DNA from: Acidobacteriota bacterium
GTDB lineage: Bacteria > Acidobacteriota > Vicinamibacteria > Vicinamibacterales > UBA2999
Direction: 5' to 3'
Length of the DNA stretch: 64,000 nt
Assembly (NCBI GenBank): GCA_016789705.1
Contig: JAEUQR010000106.1
Span: forward strand, 1-64,000
The notes under the pieces were generated by a model. That model saw only the letters and a list, made by a program, of their open reading frames with translations. It was not told where the DNA came from and made no database searches. The position numbers and the translations under genes were made by a program. This document shows positions 1 to 12,038 of the stretch, piece after piece (the stretch's first letter is position 1; every line of letters begins with the position of its first letter).

Positions 1-523
1 AGAAGTGGAACGAGCCGGTGTCCGTCAGGATGGCCAGATAGACGTGCGTGGCGATCTCGGCGGTGAACGGCACGCCGAGGGCCCGGACGAGGGCGTACAC
101 GAGCTCGCCGCAGGCCGCCGCCGATTCGTTCACCCAGTTCACCACGCCGTAGTGCGTGTTCCCCGGGTGGTGATCCACGTTGAGGACGGGCGACCGCTCG
201 AGGCCGCTCACGCCGGTGCGCGAGAGGTCGCTGCACTCCATGATCGCGGCGGCATCGAACGTGTCGGTCACCGCGCGCGTCACCCACAGGCCGTCGACGG
301 CGGGGAAGGGCAGCAGGGAGGCAGGCGGCAGGTCGCACATCACCATGCGCGCGTCTTTGCCCATGGCGCGCAGCGCCAGTGTCAGCGCCATGCCGGAGCC
401 GATGGCGTCGCCGTCGGGACGCTCGTGCGAGGAGACGACGACGCGTGAGGCCTGGCGCAGGCGGGCGACGACCTCGTCGAAGGCCGGGTCGGCCGCCGGA
501 TCAGGAACGGCGCGTGTCGTCAT
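1..523 (-). CDS. nrnA: Bifunctional oligoribonuclease/pAp phosphatase NrnA, DHH family (3' part outside window)
   Basis: The first 174 residues are visible; the gene runs off the left edge. DHH-family motifs appear in order: SHERPDGDAIGS near residue 32, the aspartate-containing ECSD, the signature NVDHHPGN, and ILTDTGSF. These metal-binding motifs are those of NrnA, which degrades 2-5 nt RNAs and dephosphorylates 3'-phosphoadenosine 5'-phosphate in the cytoplasm. The ATG at 523 lies 23 bp inside the end of rbfA, so translation is probably coupled. The order infB-rbfA-nrnA is common in bacteria, with truB often next, which would be off the window. Confidence 0.93.
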   Translation of the reverse strand, partial: MTTRAVPDPAADPAFDEVVARLRQASRVVVSSHERPDGDAIGSGMALTLALRAMGKDARMVMCDLPPASLLPFPAVDGLWVTRAVTDTFDAAAIMECSDLSRTGVSGLERSPVLNVDHHPGNTHYGVVNWVNESAAACGELVYALVRALGVPFTAEIATHVYLAILTDTGSFHF

Positions 524-941
524 CGGCGGCGGGGGCGGCGGCAGCGGCGGCGTCGGACGGGGCGCCCTCGGGCGCCGCCTGCACCCGCGCTGCCTCCTGC
601 TCGTGCAGCTCGTGGAGGATTTCTTCGACGCGCGCGTGCGCGGCGAGGCCTTCGTCGTACTGGAACACGACCTCGGGAGCGCGACGGAGGGCCAGCCGCT
701 CGGCCAGCAGGTGCCGGATGAACTTGGCGGCCCGCTGCAGCGCCTGGGCCGTCTTCTTCTTCTCGGCCGGGCCGCCGAGCAGCGTCCAGTAGACGCGCGC
801 CAGCGAGAGGTCGGGCGTGACCTTCACGCGCGTCACGGTGACGAGTCCCACGCCGGGGTCGGAGACCTCGGTGGCGAGGATCAGGCTGACCTCTTCGCGT
901 ACCTGTTCGGCGACGCGCTCGACGCGATGGGTGAGGGCCAT
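501..941 (-). CDS. rbfA: 30S ribosome-binding factor RbfA
   Basis: 146 residues, slightly longer than usual because of an Ala/Pro/Asp-rich tail after about residue 120. The body is typical: an N-terminal RVERVAEQVREEVSLIL helix, the segment DPGVGLVTVTRVKVTPDLS, and a C-terminal part containing FQYDEGL. RbfA has a KH-like fold and helps maturation of the 16S rRNA 5' helix in 30S assembly. It sits downstream of infB and upstream of nrnA on the same strand, separated from infB by 133 bp that hold a heptamer repeat and a hairpin. The ATG at 941 is the only start compatible with the family N-terminus. Confidence 0.95.
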   Translation of the reverse strand: MALTHRVERVAEQVREEVSLILATEVSDPGVGLVTVTRVKVTPDLSLARVYWTLLGGPAEKKKTAQALQRAAKFIRHLLAERLALRRAPEVVFQYDEGLAAHARVEEILHELHEQEAARVQAAPEGAPSDAAAAAAPAADDDTRRS

Positions 942-955
942 GGGGCGATCTTAGT

Positions 956-983
956 CAGGGAACAGGGAACAGGGAACAGGGAA
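956..983. repeat. Intergenic heptanucleotide tandem repeat, 4 x CAGGGAA
   Basis: Four exact consecutive copies of CAGGGAA (TTCCCTG on the other strand) lie between infB and rbfA, just upstream of the rbfA start. More degenerate 7-bp units seem to continue to about 997. Similar 7-bp periodic spacers occur at 7196, 20372, 39511 and 45706 in this window. Confidence 0.85.
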
Positions 984-1033
984 CGGAGCGGGGAGCAGCC
1001 AGCGGATGCCGTGGACGGCGGGAGAGGAGCGCG

Positions 1034-1064
1034 GGCGATGGCAACCCGTCGGGCTGCCATCGCC
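1034..1064. other. Perfect 10-bp inverted repeat between infB and rbfA
   Basis: GGCGATGGCA at 1034-1043 is exactly complementary to TGCCATCGCC at 1055-1064, and the loop can pair a further 3 bp (CCC with GGG). It is 10 bp after the infB stop codon. No T-rich run follows on the minus strand, so it is not a standard intrinsic terminator. An attenuating or mRNA-stabilising hairpin is possible. Confidence 0.6.
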
Positions 1065-1074
1065 AAGCTGATCG

Positions 1075-3981
<2,907 letters not shown>

Positions 3982-4008
3982 CAGTCACCCCTGAAAAGAC
4001 GTACTCGC

Positions 4009-5202
4009 TTACTGATCGTTGCCGCCGGACGTGCCCGCGTCGGGCGCGGTCTCCGGCTCGGCCGCCGGCGTGTCGGCCGCCGCCGTATCATCGCCCGCAG
4101 CCGCTTCGTCACCCGCACCCGCTTCGAGGGCGCCGAGCTCCGCTTCGACTTCCTTGCGCTTCTCTTCTTCGCTCTTGATGTCGATCTTCCAGCCGGTCAG
4201 CTTGGCCGCAAGGCGCACGTTCTGACCCTTCTTGCCGATCGCGAGCGAGAGCTGGCTGTCTTCCACCAGCACTTCCATCACCTTGTTCTCGTCGTCGGTG
4301 ATCGAGACGCGCTGCACCTTGGCGGGGCTGAGCGCGTTCATCACGAACTGCACGGGGTCGTCCGACCACTCGACGATGTCGATCTTCTCGCCGCGCAGCT
4401 CGCGGATGATCGCCTGCACGCGCGTGCCCTTCATGCCCACGCAGGCGCCCACCGGATCGATGTCGCGCTCGCGCGAGTAGACGGCCACCTTGGCGCGGTC
4501 GCCGGCTTCGCGGACGGCGCCGCGGATCATCACCGTGCCGTCGTAGATTTCCGGCACTTCCTGCTCGAACAGCTTGATGAGCAGGGCAGCGTCGGTGCGC
4601 GACAGCACCACCTGCGGACCCTTGGCGCTCTTGTTCACGCCGCGAATGACGGCGCGCACGCGGTCGCCCTGGTTGTAGCTCTCGGCCCGTGACTGCTCCT
4701 TGCGGGGCAGGATCGCCTCGATGCGGCCGATCTCGACGATCATGTCGCCCTGCTCGAAGCGCTTGACCAGGCCGGTGAGCACTTCGCCGACGCGCTGGTC
4801 GAACTCGAGGAACACGTTCTCGCGCTCCGCCTCGCGGACCTTCTGGAAGATGACCTGTTTGGCGGTCTGTGCGGCGATGCGCCCGAGCTTCTCGGTGCTC
4901 TGCGGAAACTCGATCTGGTCGCCGACCTCGACGCCCGAGTCACTGCCGTAGATGCCGAGGGCCTCCTCGAGCGAGACCTCGATGGCCGGGTTCGTCACCT
5001 CGGCCACGATGGTCTTCACCGCCACGAGTTCCATCTGGCCGGTGTCGGTGTTCAGGCGGGCGCGCAGGTCTTCGCCGGCCTTGTAGTGCTTGCGCGAGGC
5101 GGTCAGGTAGGCCTCTTCCATCGCGGCGATGACCACGCCGGGCTCGATGCCCTTTTCCTTGGCCAGCGCCTCGATGGTCTGCATCAACGGGTTGGTCGCC
5201 AT
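4009..5202 (-). CDS. nusA: Transcription termination/antitermination factor NusA
   Basis: 397 residues from ATG 5202. N-terminal RNA-polymerase-binding domain (to about 130), S1 domain with GEVLTGLVKRFEQGDMIVEI, then two KH domains containing CVGMKGTRVQAI and LAIGKKGQNVRLAAKL, and a short acidic, Ala-rich tail. It lacks the C-terminal AR repeats of the E. coli protein, as in many non-proteobacteria. NusA binds RNA polymerase and nascent RNA and modulates pausing, termination and antitermination. A TTG at 5211 overlapping the rimP stop is an alternative start with GGAG just ahead; the ATG is preferred because it gives a family-like N-terminus. Confidence 0.95.
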   Translation of the reverse strand: MATNPLMQTIEALAKEKGIEPGVVIAAMEEAYLTASRKHYKAGEDLRARLNTDTGQMELVAVKTIVAEVTNPAIEVSLEEALGIYGSDSGVEVGDQIEFPQSTEKLGRIAAQTAKQVIFQKVREAERENVFLEFDQRVGEVLTGLVKRFEQGDMIVEIGRIEAILPRKEQSRAESYNQGDRVRAVIRGVNKSAKGPQVVLSRTDAALLIKLFEQEVPEIYDGTVMIRGAVREAGDRAKVAVYSRERDIDPVGACVGMKGTRVQAIIRELRGEKIDIVEWSDDPVQFVMNALSPAKVQRVSITDDENKVMEVLVEDSQLSLAIGKKGQNVRLAAKLTGWKIDIKSEEEKRKEVEAELGALEAGAGDEAAAGDDTAAADTPAAEPETAPDAGTSGGNDQ

Positions 5203-5207
5203 GTTCC

Positions 5208-5684
5208 TCAAAACTCCACTTCGAGACGGGCGCGCCGGATGAGCCCCAGCGGCAGCCGAATCAGCTTGCCGCCCTGGTTCTCGAACAGCACGTCGTCGCC
5301 ATCCACCCCCCGCAGGTGACCCGCGAAGGCCGTCTGCCGGGCAATGGGTTCGGCGGTGACGATCTTCGCCAGCCGTCCCGCAAACCGCTGGTAGTCGTCG
5401 CGCGACCGGAGCGGTCTGTCGAGCCCCGGTGACGACACCTCCAACGTGTACTCGTCGGGCACGACGTCGTCGACGTCGAGCACCGCGCTCAGTTCTTCAC
5501 TCACCTTCTGGCAATGCTCCAGACTCACGCTGTCCTCGGCGGTGGCCGAGGGGCCAGGCCTGTCGAGCACGACCCGCAGTACGTTCCGGCCGGCTTCACG
5601 CCCGTACGTCACGTCGAACAGCTCGAGGCCGTACGCCCCGGCGATTCCCGCCGCGAGCTCCCGAATCCGTTCTAGTGGCAGCAC
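5208..5684 (-). CDS. rimP: Ribosome maturation factor RimP
   Basis: 158 residues from a GTG start. The N-terminal domain reads like RimP (LELFDVTYGREAGRNVLRVVLDRPG), followed by DSVSLEHCQKVSEELSAVLD, the conserved YTLEVSSPGLDRPL, and a C-terminal SH3-like domain. RimP is needed for 30S subunit maturation. It is the first gene of the rimP-nusA-infB-rbfA-nrnA run on this strand, and its stop overlaps the possible TTG start of nusA. The spacer in front of it contains the terminator of rimO, which makes a separate promoter for this run likely. Confidence 0.94.
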   Translation of the reverse strand: MLPLERIRELAAGIAGAYGLELFDVTYGREAGRNVLRVVLDRPGPSATAEDSVSLEHCQKVSEELSAVLDVDDVVPDEYTLEVSSPGLDRPLRSRDDYQRFAGRLAKIVTAEPIARQTAFAGHLRGVDGDDVLFENQGGKLIRLPLGLIRRARLEVEF

Positions 5685-5695
5685 GACTTACCCAG

Positions 5696-5726
5696 AAACA
5701 AAAAAGAGTGGGCTACAGCCCACTCT
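5696..5726 (-). terminator. Intrinsic terminator after rimO
   Basis: AGAGTGGGCT (5705-5714) and AGCCCACTCT (5717-5726) form a perfect 10-bp stem with a 2-nt loop. On the minus strand the stem is followed by a T-rich tract (complement of 5696-5705), the classical rho-independent arrangement. It lies 49 bp after the rimO stop and separates rimO from rimP. Confidence 0.85.
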
Positions 5727-5774
5727 GGTTTTGCCAGATCAGCACCGGACCGTTAAGTCTAGCATCCGGGAGAG

Positions 5775-7193
5775 TCAGAGGTCCAGAGCCGCCACCGGCC
5801 GCGCCACCAGGTCGTAGCCTTCGGCGCCGACGATCTCGACGTCCAGGAACTGGCCGGGCGAAAGTGCGGCCGGATCGGCCTCGGTCAGGTAGACCTGCGG
5901 GTCGATCTCGGGCGCCTGCCCCGGCAGCCGGCCCGTGAACACCCACTCATGCTCGGGCGACGGCCCGTCCACGACCACGCGGACGCGCGTGCCCACCTTC
6001 GCCTTCTGGCGCTTCGCGACCAGGCGCTTCTGCAGGGCCATGACGCGCTTCTGACGGCGGGTCTTGTCAGCCGCCGGCACGTCGTCCGTGAGCTCGAAGG
6101 CCGAGGTGTCTTCCTCGTGGCTGTAGGTGAAGACGCCCACATGGTCGAAGCCCACGGCCGTGATGAAGGCCAGCAGTTCCTCGACGTCGGCCTCGGTTTC
6201 GCCCGGGAAGCCCACGATGAAGGTCGTGCGCAGGGCCACGTCGGGCATCTTCGCGCGGATGTTGCCGAGCAGCCGTTCGTAGGAGGCGCGGGTGCCGGGG
6301 CGCTTCATACGCTTCAGCACGGCGTCGGACGCATGCTGCAGCGGCAGGTCGATGTAACGGACCACTTTGCGGCTGGCGGCGATGGCGTCGATGGTGGCGT
6401 CGGTGATGGTCGTGGGGTAGAGATAGAGCAGGCGCACCCACTCGATGCCGTCCACCTGGTCGAGCGCCTCGATGAGCCGCGGCAGCGCGTCGCGGTCCTT
6501 GCGGTCGATGCCGTAGAACGTCGTGTCCTGCGAGACGAGCAGCAGTTCCTTCACGCCACGGGCGGCGAGCTGGTGCGCTTCGGCCACGACCGACTCGATG
6601 CTGCGGCTCCGGTAGTGGCCGCGCATCTTCGGAATCACGCAGAACGCGCACTTGTAGTCGCAGCCTTCGGCGATCTTCACGTAGGCGTAGTGCCCCGGCG
6701 TGGCGAGCCGTCGCGGCGTGGCGGCGTCGTAGAGATACGTCGGCAGGTCGACGCCGAAAACCGGGGCCGACGGCGTCGCGTCGCTCGGCGCTTGCGGATC
6801 GCGTCTGTAGAACGTCAGCGGGGCGGCGCCGGTGGCGCGGGCGGCGGTGGAGCCTGGCTGGATCGCTTCGAGGATGTTCGGGACATCGCCGGTGCCGAGG
6901 AGCGCGTCGATCTCGGGGATTTCCTTCTGCAGGCTGTCGCGATACCGCTCGGCCAGGCAGCCGGTGACCACGAGGCGGCCGCCGGTGGCCTTCTTCTTCG
7001 CCGCCATCTCGAGAATCGTGTCGATCGATTCCTGCTTGGCGCGGTCGATGAAGGCGCACGTGTTCACGATGACCACGTCGGCGCCGTCGGCATCGGTCGT
7101 GATCTCGTGGCCGGCCTGCTCAGCCGTGCCGAGCATCACCTCGGAGTCGACGAGGTTCTTGGGGCAGCCGAGGGAAACGAAACCAATCTTCAC
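5775..7193 (-). CDS. rimO: Ribosomal protein S12 methylthiotransferase RimO
   Basis: 472 residues. The N-terminal UPF0004 domain starts KIGFVSLGCPKNLVDSE and contains the Cys residues for the second 4Fe-4S cluster (LGCPKN, NTCAF, VTGCLAER). The radical-SAM domain has the CxxxCxxC motif CDYKCAFC, and a TRAM domain ends the protein. RimO adds a methylthio group to an aspartate of ribosomal protein S12. GTG at 7193 is chosen because it opens exactly at the conserved KIGFVSLGCPKN; an upstream extension has no family support. LGCPKN and the RimO-type N-terminus argue against MiaB. The protein is somewhat longer than the usual 430-445 residues because of an insertion near residues 130-160. Confidence 0.93.
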   Translation of the reverse strand: MKIGFVSLGCPKNLVDSEVMLGTAEQAGHEITTDADGADVVIVNTCAFIDRAKQESIDTILEMAAKKKATGGRLVVTGCLAERYRDSLQKEIPEIDALLGTGDVPNILEAIQPGSTAARATGAAPLTFYRRDPQAPSDATPSAPVFGVDLPTYLYDAATPRRLATPGHYAYVKIAEGCDYKCAFCVIPKMRGHYRSRSIESVVAEAHQLAARGVKELLLVSQDTTFYGIDRKDRDALPRLIEALDQVDGIEWVRLLYLYPTTITDATIDAIAASRKVVRYIDLPLQHASDAVLKRMKRPGTRASYERLLGNIRAKMPDVALRTTFIVGFPGETEADVEELLAFITAVGFDHVGVFTYSHEEDTSAFELTDDVPAADKTRRQKRVMALQKRLVAKRQKAKVGTRVRVVVDGPSPEHEWVFTGRLPGQAPEIDPQVYLTEADPAALSPGQFLDVEIVGAEGYDLVARPVAALDL

Positions 7194-7195
7194 AG

Positions 7196-7230
7196 CAGGG
7201 ACCAGGGACCGGGGAGCAGAGACCAGGAGC
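7196..7230. repeat. Degenerate intergenic heptamer repeat (CAGGGAC-type)
   Basis: Five 7-bp units with phase kept: CAGGGAC, CAGGGAC, CGGGGAG, CAGAGAC, CAGGAGC. They occupy the spacer between asnS and rimO, immediately before the rimO GTG. Related to the exact CAGGGAA array at 956-983. Confidence 0.7.
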
Positions 7231-7293
7231 ACTGCCGCCGGGCGGCGTCTCGAGACATCCCTTCACTGTACACCGGACACCGCCCGGTCTCCG

Positions 7294-8591
<1,298 letters not shown>

Positions 8592-8595
<4 letters not shown>

Positions 8596-9455
8596 TGGCT
8601 CATCAGCTCGTCGTTGATGCCGAGCGCCTGTTCGAAGCGCTGGCGGGCCTGCGCGGCGCGCGCCAGCACGGCCACGGGCGCGGCCGCCGGGGCGAGTTCG
8701 AACGTCCAGGGCCCGGCATAGCCCACTTTGAGGAAGGCCAGCAGCGTGCGGGCCCAGTCGATCGAACCGTCGTAGGGCACGAGATGGTCGTCGCGCGAGC
8801 CGCGGTTGTCGTTCACGTGCGTGGCGATGATGTGGCCCGACGCCGCTTCGATCGCATCCACCGGATCGCCGAGCAGGCGGGCGTGGCCGGTGTCGAGGCA
8901 GATGCCGGCCACCGGCCAGTCGGTGGCGTCCTCGATGAGCGCCACGAGCGCGTCGGCCGTGGACAGGCGGTTCGTCTGCACTTCGAGCGCCACCTGCACG
9001 CCGCGTTCACCGGCGTACGGCATCAGCACGTCGAGGCTGCTTCGGGCCGCGGCGGCGTCGTTGTCGTCGCCGCCGGCAACATGTTCGGGCAGGCCGACGT
9101 GCACGACGAGCGTGTCGGCGCGCAGCGCGCGCGCCAGGTCGATCGCGGCCCGGGTCTCCTCGACCGCCGCCGAACGGGCCTCGGCATTCCGGGCGGCGAG
9201 TGACAGCGTGCCGTGCCAGCGGCCGTCGTAGGCGAGCGCCGTCGGGGCATGCACGGCGGCCAGCGTGAGCCGCGTGTCGTCGAGCCACTCGCCCAGCCGC
9301 TGCACGGCGGCCGGGTCGGCGTAGTCGACGTGCGACTTCAGCGCGAAGAGCTCGACCGCGTCGAAGCCATGCGCCGCAATCTCCACCAGGTGCTCGCGGT
9401 CGAGGCGTGCCTGGTGGAAGAGATACGTGGATACGCTGAAGCGGGCGGCGCTCAC
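8592..9455 (-). CDS. Sugar phosphate isomerase/epimerase-like TIM-barrel protein
   Basis: 287 residues from GTG 9455. Belongs to the xylose-isomerase-like TIM barrel (AP_endonuc_2) family: opening [22 protein letters not shown], a middle VVHVGLPEH, an Glu-containing strand [22 protein letters not shown] and a histidine-containing [24 protein letters not shown]. The conserved E, D, H and late histidine fit metal coordination. The substrate cannot be read from sequence. The gene starts inside the last codons of the AmgK-like kinase (GTGA overlap) and ends in an ATGA overlap with asnS, so it belongs to a cell-wall sugar module by position only. Confidence 0.85.
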
Positions 9456-10486
9456 GATGGGCCGGAATTGTACCGCAGCTCGTCCACCAGCCCGCCGAGC
9501 AGCTCGGCCAGGCGGCCGAACCGTGGGTCGCGGTGCAGCGTGCGCTTCACGTAGGTCAGTGTCCGCGGCACGTACTGCATGTAGACCGGATTCCCGCGTG
9601 TGGTCGTCTGGTAGCCGAAAGTGCCGAGCGCTTTCAGGTTGCGCTGCAGCGCCATCAGGTCGAAGCGCCGCCGGAACTCGGCGCCCGCCTCCGGCGTGGC
9701 CGCCGTGCCGCGCGAGAGCGCGTAGTAGTAGTCGATGAGGTCGTCGACCGCGGCGTCGGGGAGATCGACGTAGGAATCGCGCAGCAGCGACACCAGGTCG
9801 TAGGTGTCTGGGCCCATGCGCGCATCCTGGAAATCGATCACGTGCAGGATGCCGTCGTGCCACATCAGGTTGCGGCTGTGATAGTCGCGGTGACACAGCA
9901 CGCGGGGGTCACCCGCGAGTTCGTCCACGATCGCGGCCCACTCGGCGCGCAGCGCCTCGCGGATCGGCTCTTCGGGCACGGCGCCGCGGTACGCGAGCAG
10001 GAAGTGCCGCACGAAGAACTCGAGCTCCCAGGTGAGCTTCTCGTGGTCGAACGCCACGCCGAAGGGCGGGTAGGCCGCCGACGCGAGCGCCGCGCCGCGT
10101 TGCTGGATGCGCACGATGAGACCCACGGCCTCGCGGTAGCGTGCGGCACGTTCGGTGGACGAGGCGCCGCCGAGGTGCGCCTGCAGCGTCACGTCGCCGA
10201 GATCCTGCTGCGCCAGGATGCCGAGCGCGTCATCGTGGTGCAGCAGCGCCGGGATCGGCACCGGCATGGCGGCGAAGAGCTCGGCGACGCGGACGAAGGG
10301 CGCGGTGGCGTAGTCGATCGGACCGGCGTGCACGCTGAGCACGATGGACGGCCGGCCGCGCAACAGCACGCGCACGTAGCGCCGGTCGGAGGCGTCGCCG
10401 GTGAGCAGCACCGTGCGCTGCACGCCGGGCGTCAGGGCGTGAAGGTCGAGGTACGCGGCGACGCGCTGGTCGAGATCGGCGGACAT
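9452..10486 (-). CDS. amgK: AmgK-like aminoglycoside-phosphotransferase-fold sugar kinase
   Basis: 344 residues. Kinase motifs: HRDYHSRN as catalytic loop and VIDFQDARMGPDTYDL as metal-binding segment, both very close to the N-acetylmuramate/N-acetylglucosamine anomeric kinase AmgK. In Pseudomonas AmgK phosphorylates recycled MurNAc and the neighbouring MurU activates it to UDP-MurNAc, bypassing de novo MurA synthesis. Here a MurU-like gene is directly upstream (11 bp gap), which supports the same role. The start ATG at 10486 follows that gene closely. The substrate remains an inference from pair and motif. Confidence 0.82.
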   Translation of the reverse strand: MSADLDQRVAAYLDLHALTPGVQRTVLLTGDASDRRYVRVLLRGRPSIVLSVHAGPIDYATAPFVRVAELFAAMPVPIPALLHHDDALGILAQQDLGDVTLQAHLGGASSTERAARYREAVGLIVRIQQRGAALASAAYPPFGVAFDHEKLTWELEFFVRHFLLAYRGAVPEEPIREALRAEWAAIVDELAGDPRVLCHRDYHSRNLMWHDGILHVIDFQDARMGPDTYDLVSLLRDSYVDLPDAAVDDLIDYYYALSRGTAATPEAGAEFRRRFDLMALQRNLKALGTFGYQTTTRGNPVYMQYVPRTLTYVKRTLHRDPRFGRLAELLGGLVDELRYNSGPS

Positions 10487-10497
10487 CGCGGCCGATT

Positions 10498-11478
10498 CTA
10501 CCTGTGGAGGTCGAGCGGTGCGATCCAGAGATCGCCGTCCGCCTCGCCACCTGCGCCGGCCGGCACGAGCGCGCGCGGCACGACGGCGACGCGCGCGAGC
10601 CGGCGCCCTGGCGGCACGGTCACGCCGTCGGCGAGCACCGAGTCGCGCACGACGGCGCCGGCGCCGACGGTGACGTCGTTCCAGATGGCCGTGCCCGTGA
10701 CGTCGGCGTCCCCGGCAATCATCACGTCGTCGCCACGGTCGAGGGCGCGACGCTCGGCGGTGGCCACAGCGCGCACGGTGGCGAGATAGTCGGCCGGCGT
10801 GCCGATGTCGTGGAACGCCACCGCGCTCGGCCACACCCGCACGCTGCCGGGATCGCGGGCGATGAGCGCCGGATACAGGGCCTTCAGCGTCTCGGACGGC
10901 GCATCCGGGGAGGCGGCCGCGAACGCCGCCCGTTCGGCCACCTGCACGCCGATGAAGTGGACGTGGCGATGATGGGCGTGCGCCGGTGCCGGGGCGTGTC
11001 CGGCGCGCGTGACGCCGGCGAATCGGCCGTCCTCGTTCACGGCAAGCGCGTTGTAGCCGGGCCGCGCGTCGGGCGTCGATGCCATGGTCACGAGGGGCTG
11101 ATGCCGGGCATGCGCGGCGGCCAGGGCCGCCAGGTCGAGGTCGGTGAGGGTGTCGCCGTTCACGATGAACGCCCGGTCGCAGCCCAGCAACTCGAAGGCG
11201 CGCCGCGGTCCGCCCCCCGAGCCGAGGACCACCGGTTCCCAGGAGTAGCGGACCTCCACGTCGAGGTCGCGGCCGTGCCCGACGAGGCCCGTGATGCTGG
11301 CCGGCAGGTGGTGCAGATTGACGACGACCTTGCGCACACCGGCGGCCGCGAGCCAGCGGATCTGCCGGCGGATGATGGGTTCCCCGGCCACGGGCAGCGC
11401 CGCTTTCGCGCGCACCCACGACAGCGGTGCGAGGCGCGTGCCGTATCCGGCGGCCAGCAGGATGGCGGCGTCGATCAC
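10498..11478 (-). CDS. murU: MurU-like sugar-1-phosphate nucleotidyltransferase
   Basis: 326 residues. N-terminal nucleotidyltransferase fold with LAAGYGTRLAPL, a lysine in AKAALPVAG, and FIVNGDTLTDLDL carrying the metal-binding Asp. The C-terminal 60 residues (NDVTVGAGAVVRDSVLADG) are hexapeptide-like and are not present in the roughly 220-residue Pseudomonas MurU; this layout resembles mannose-1-phosphate guanylyltransferases. The neighbour is an AmgK-like kinase, favouring activation of MurNAc-1-phosphate or GlcNAc-1-phosphate in peptidoglycan recycling. The ATG overlaps the stop of the CYTH gene by 4 bp. Activity on another sugar phosphate cannot be excluded. Confidence 0.75.
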   Translation of the reverse strand: MIDAAILLAAGYGTRLAPLSWVRAKAALPVAGEPIIRRQIRWLAAAGVRKVVVNLHHLPASITGLVGHGRDLDVEVRYSWEPVVLGSGGGPRRAFELLGCDRAFIVNGDTLTDLDLAALAAAHARHQPLVTMASTPDARPGYNALAVNEDGRFAGVTRAGHAPAPAHAHHRHVHFIGVQVAERAAFAAASPDAPSETLKALYPALIARDPGSVRVWPSAVAFHDIGTPADYLATVRAVATAERRALDRGDDVMIAGDADVTGTAIWNDVTVGAGAVVRDSVLADGVTVPPGRRLARVAVVPRALVPAGAGGEADGDLWIAPLDLHR

Positions 11479-12035
11479 GCGGGGCCCGTGCCGAATGTCA
11501 TGTCGCCCGCGCGCATGGTGTCGCCGGCGGCGGCGAGCCAGAGACTGCGATACGACGCGGTGATGTAGTCGGCGGGCGAGTAGCCAAGGCGCGCCGCCCA
11601 GTCGTGGATGGCGGCTTCCTGGCCTTCGATTTCGAGGAACGTGCCGATCGGCGTGTCGTCGATGGCGATGAGCGCGCCGGGGACGTCGAGTTCCTCGCGG
11701 AACTTCTCGTAGCGGAAGATGGGCTGGTAGCCGAGCGCGGCGAGGATGGCGAGCAGCCGCTCGGCGCTCGCGGCCGAGGTCTCGAGCTCCTCGCGCACCT
11801 TGAGCGGGCCGGGCACGACCACGCCCTTGTAGGTCAGATACGCGTGGCCGTCGTCGTCGCGCACGCGCAGCGCGCAGCCGCGTGACACCAGCGCCGCGTC
11901 GGCGGTGTCGACGATGACATCACGCTGCAGGCGTCGCGCCCGGCGCGGCGTGGCGCCCAGCGCGAGAACCCGGACACGGGCCGCCTCGGCACTGGGCACA
12001 CGCAGCTTGACTTCGCGTTCGACGCCGCCGGCCAG
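11475..12035 (-). CDS. CYTH domain protein (class IV cyclase / triphosphatase superfamily), probable CTG start
   Basis: 186 residues if translation starts at CTG 12035. The CYTH hallmark ExExK is present as EREVKLRV, but only upstream of the first ATG/GTG/TTG in frame (GTG at 11999); starting at that GTG would remove it. The CTG sits 6 nt after AAGGAG, which is the end of htrA, and directly behind the htrA TAG in the same frame. Other CYTH residues follow: charged strands RGCALRVRDDDGHAYLTYKG, KVREELET, and late FLEIEG. Members hydrolyse triphosphates (thiamine triphosphate, PPPi) or make cAMP; the substrate here is not readable. Ends with an ATGA overlap with the MurU-like gene. Confidence 0.8.
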   Translation of the reverse strand: MAGGVEREVKLRVPSAEAARVRVLALGATPRRARRLQRDVIVDTADAALVSRGCALRVRDDDGHAYLTYKGVVVPGPLKVREELETSAASAERLLAILAALGYQPIFRYEKFREELDVPGALIAIDDTPIGTFLEIEGQEAAIHDWAARLGYSPADYITASYRSLWLAAAGDTMRAGDMTFGTGPA

Positions 12036-12038
12036 CGC

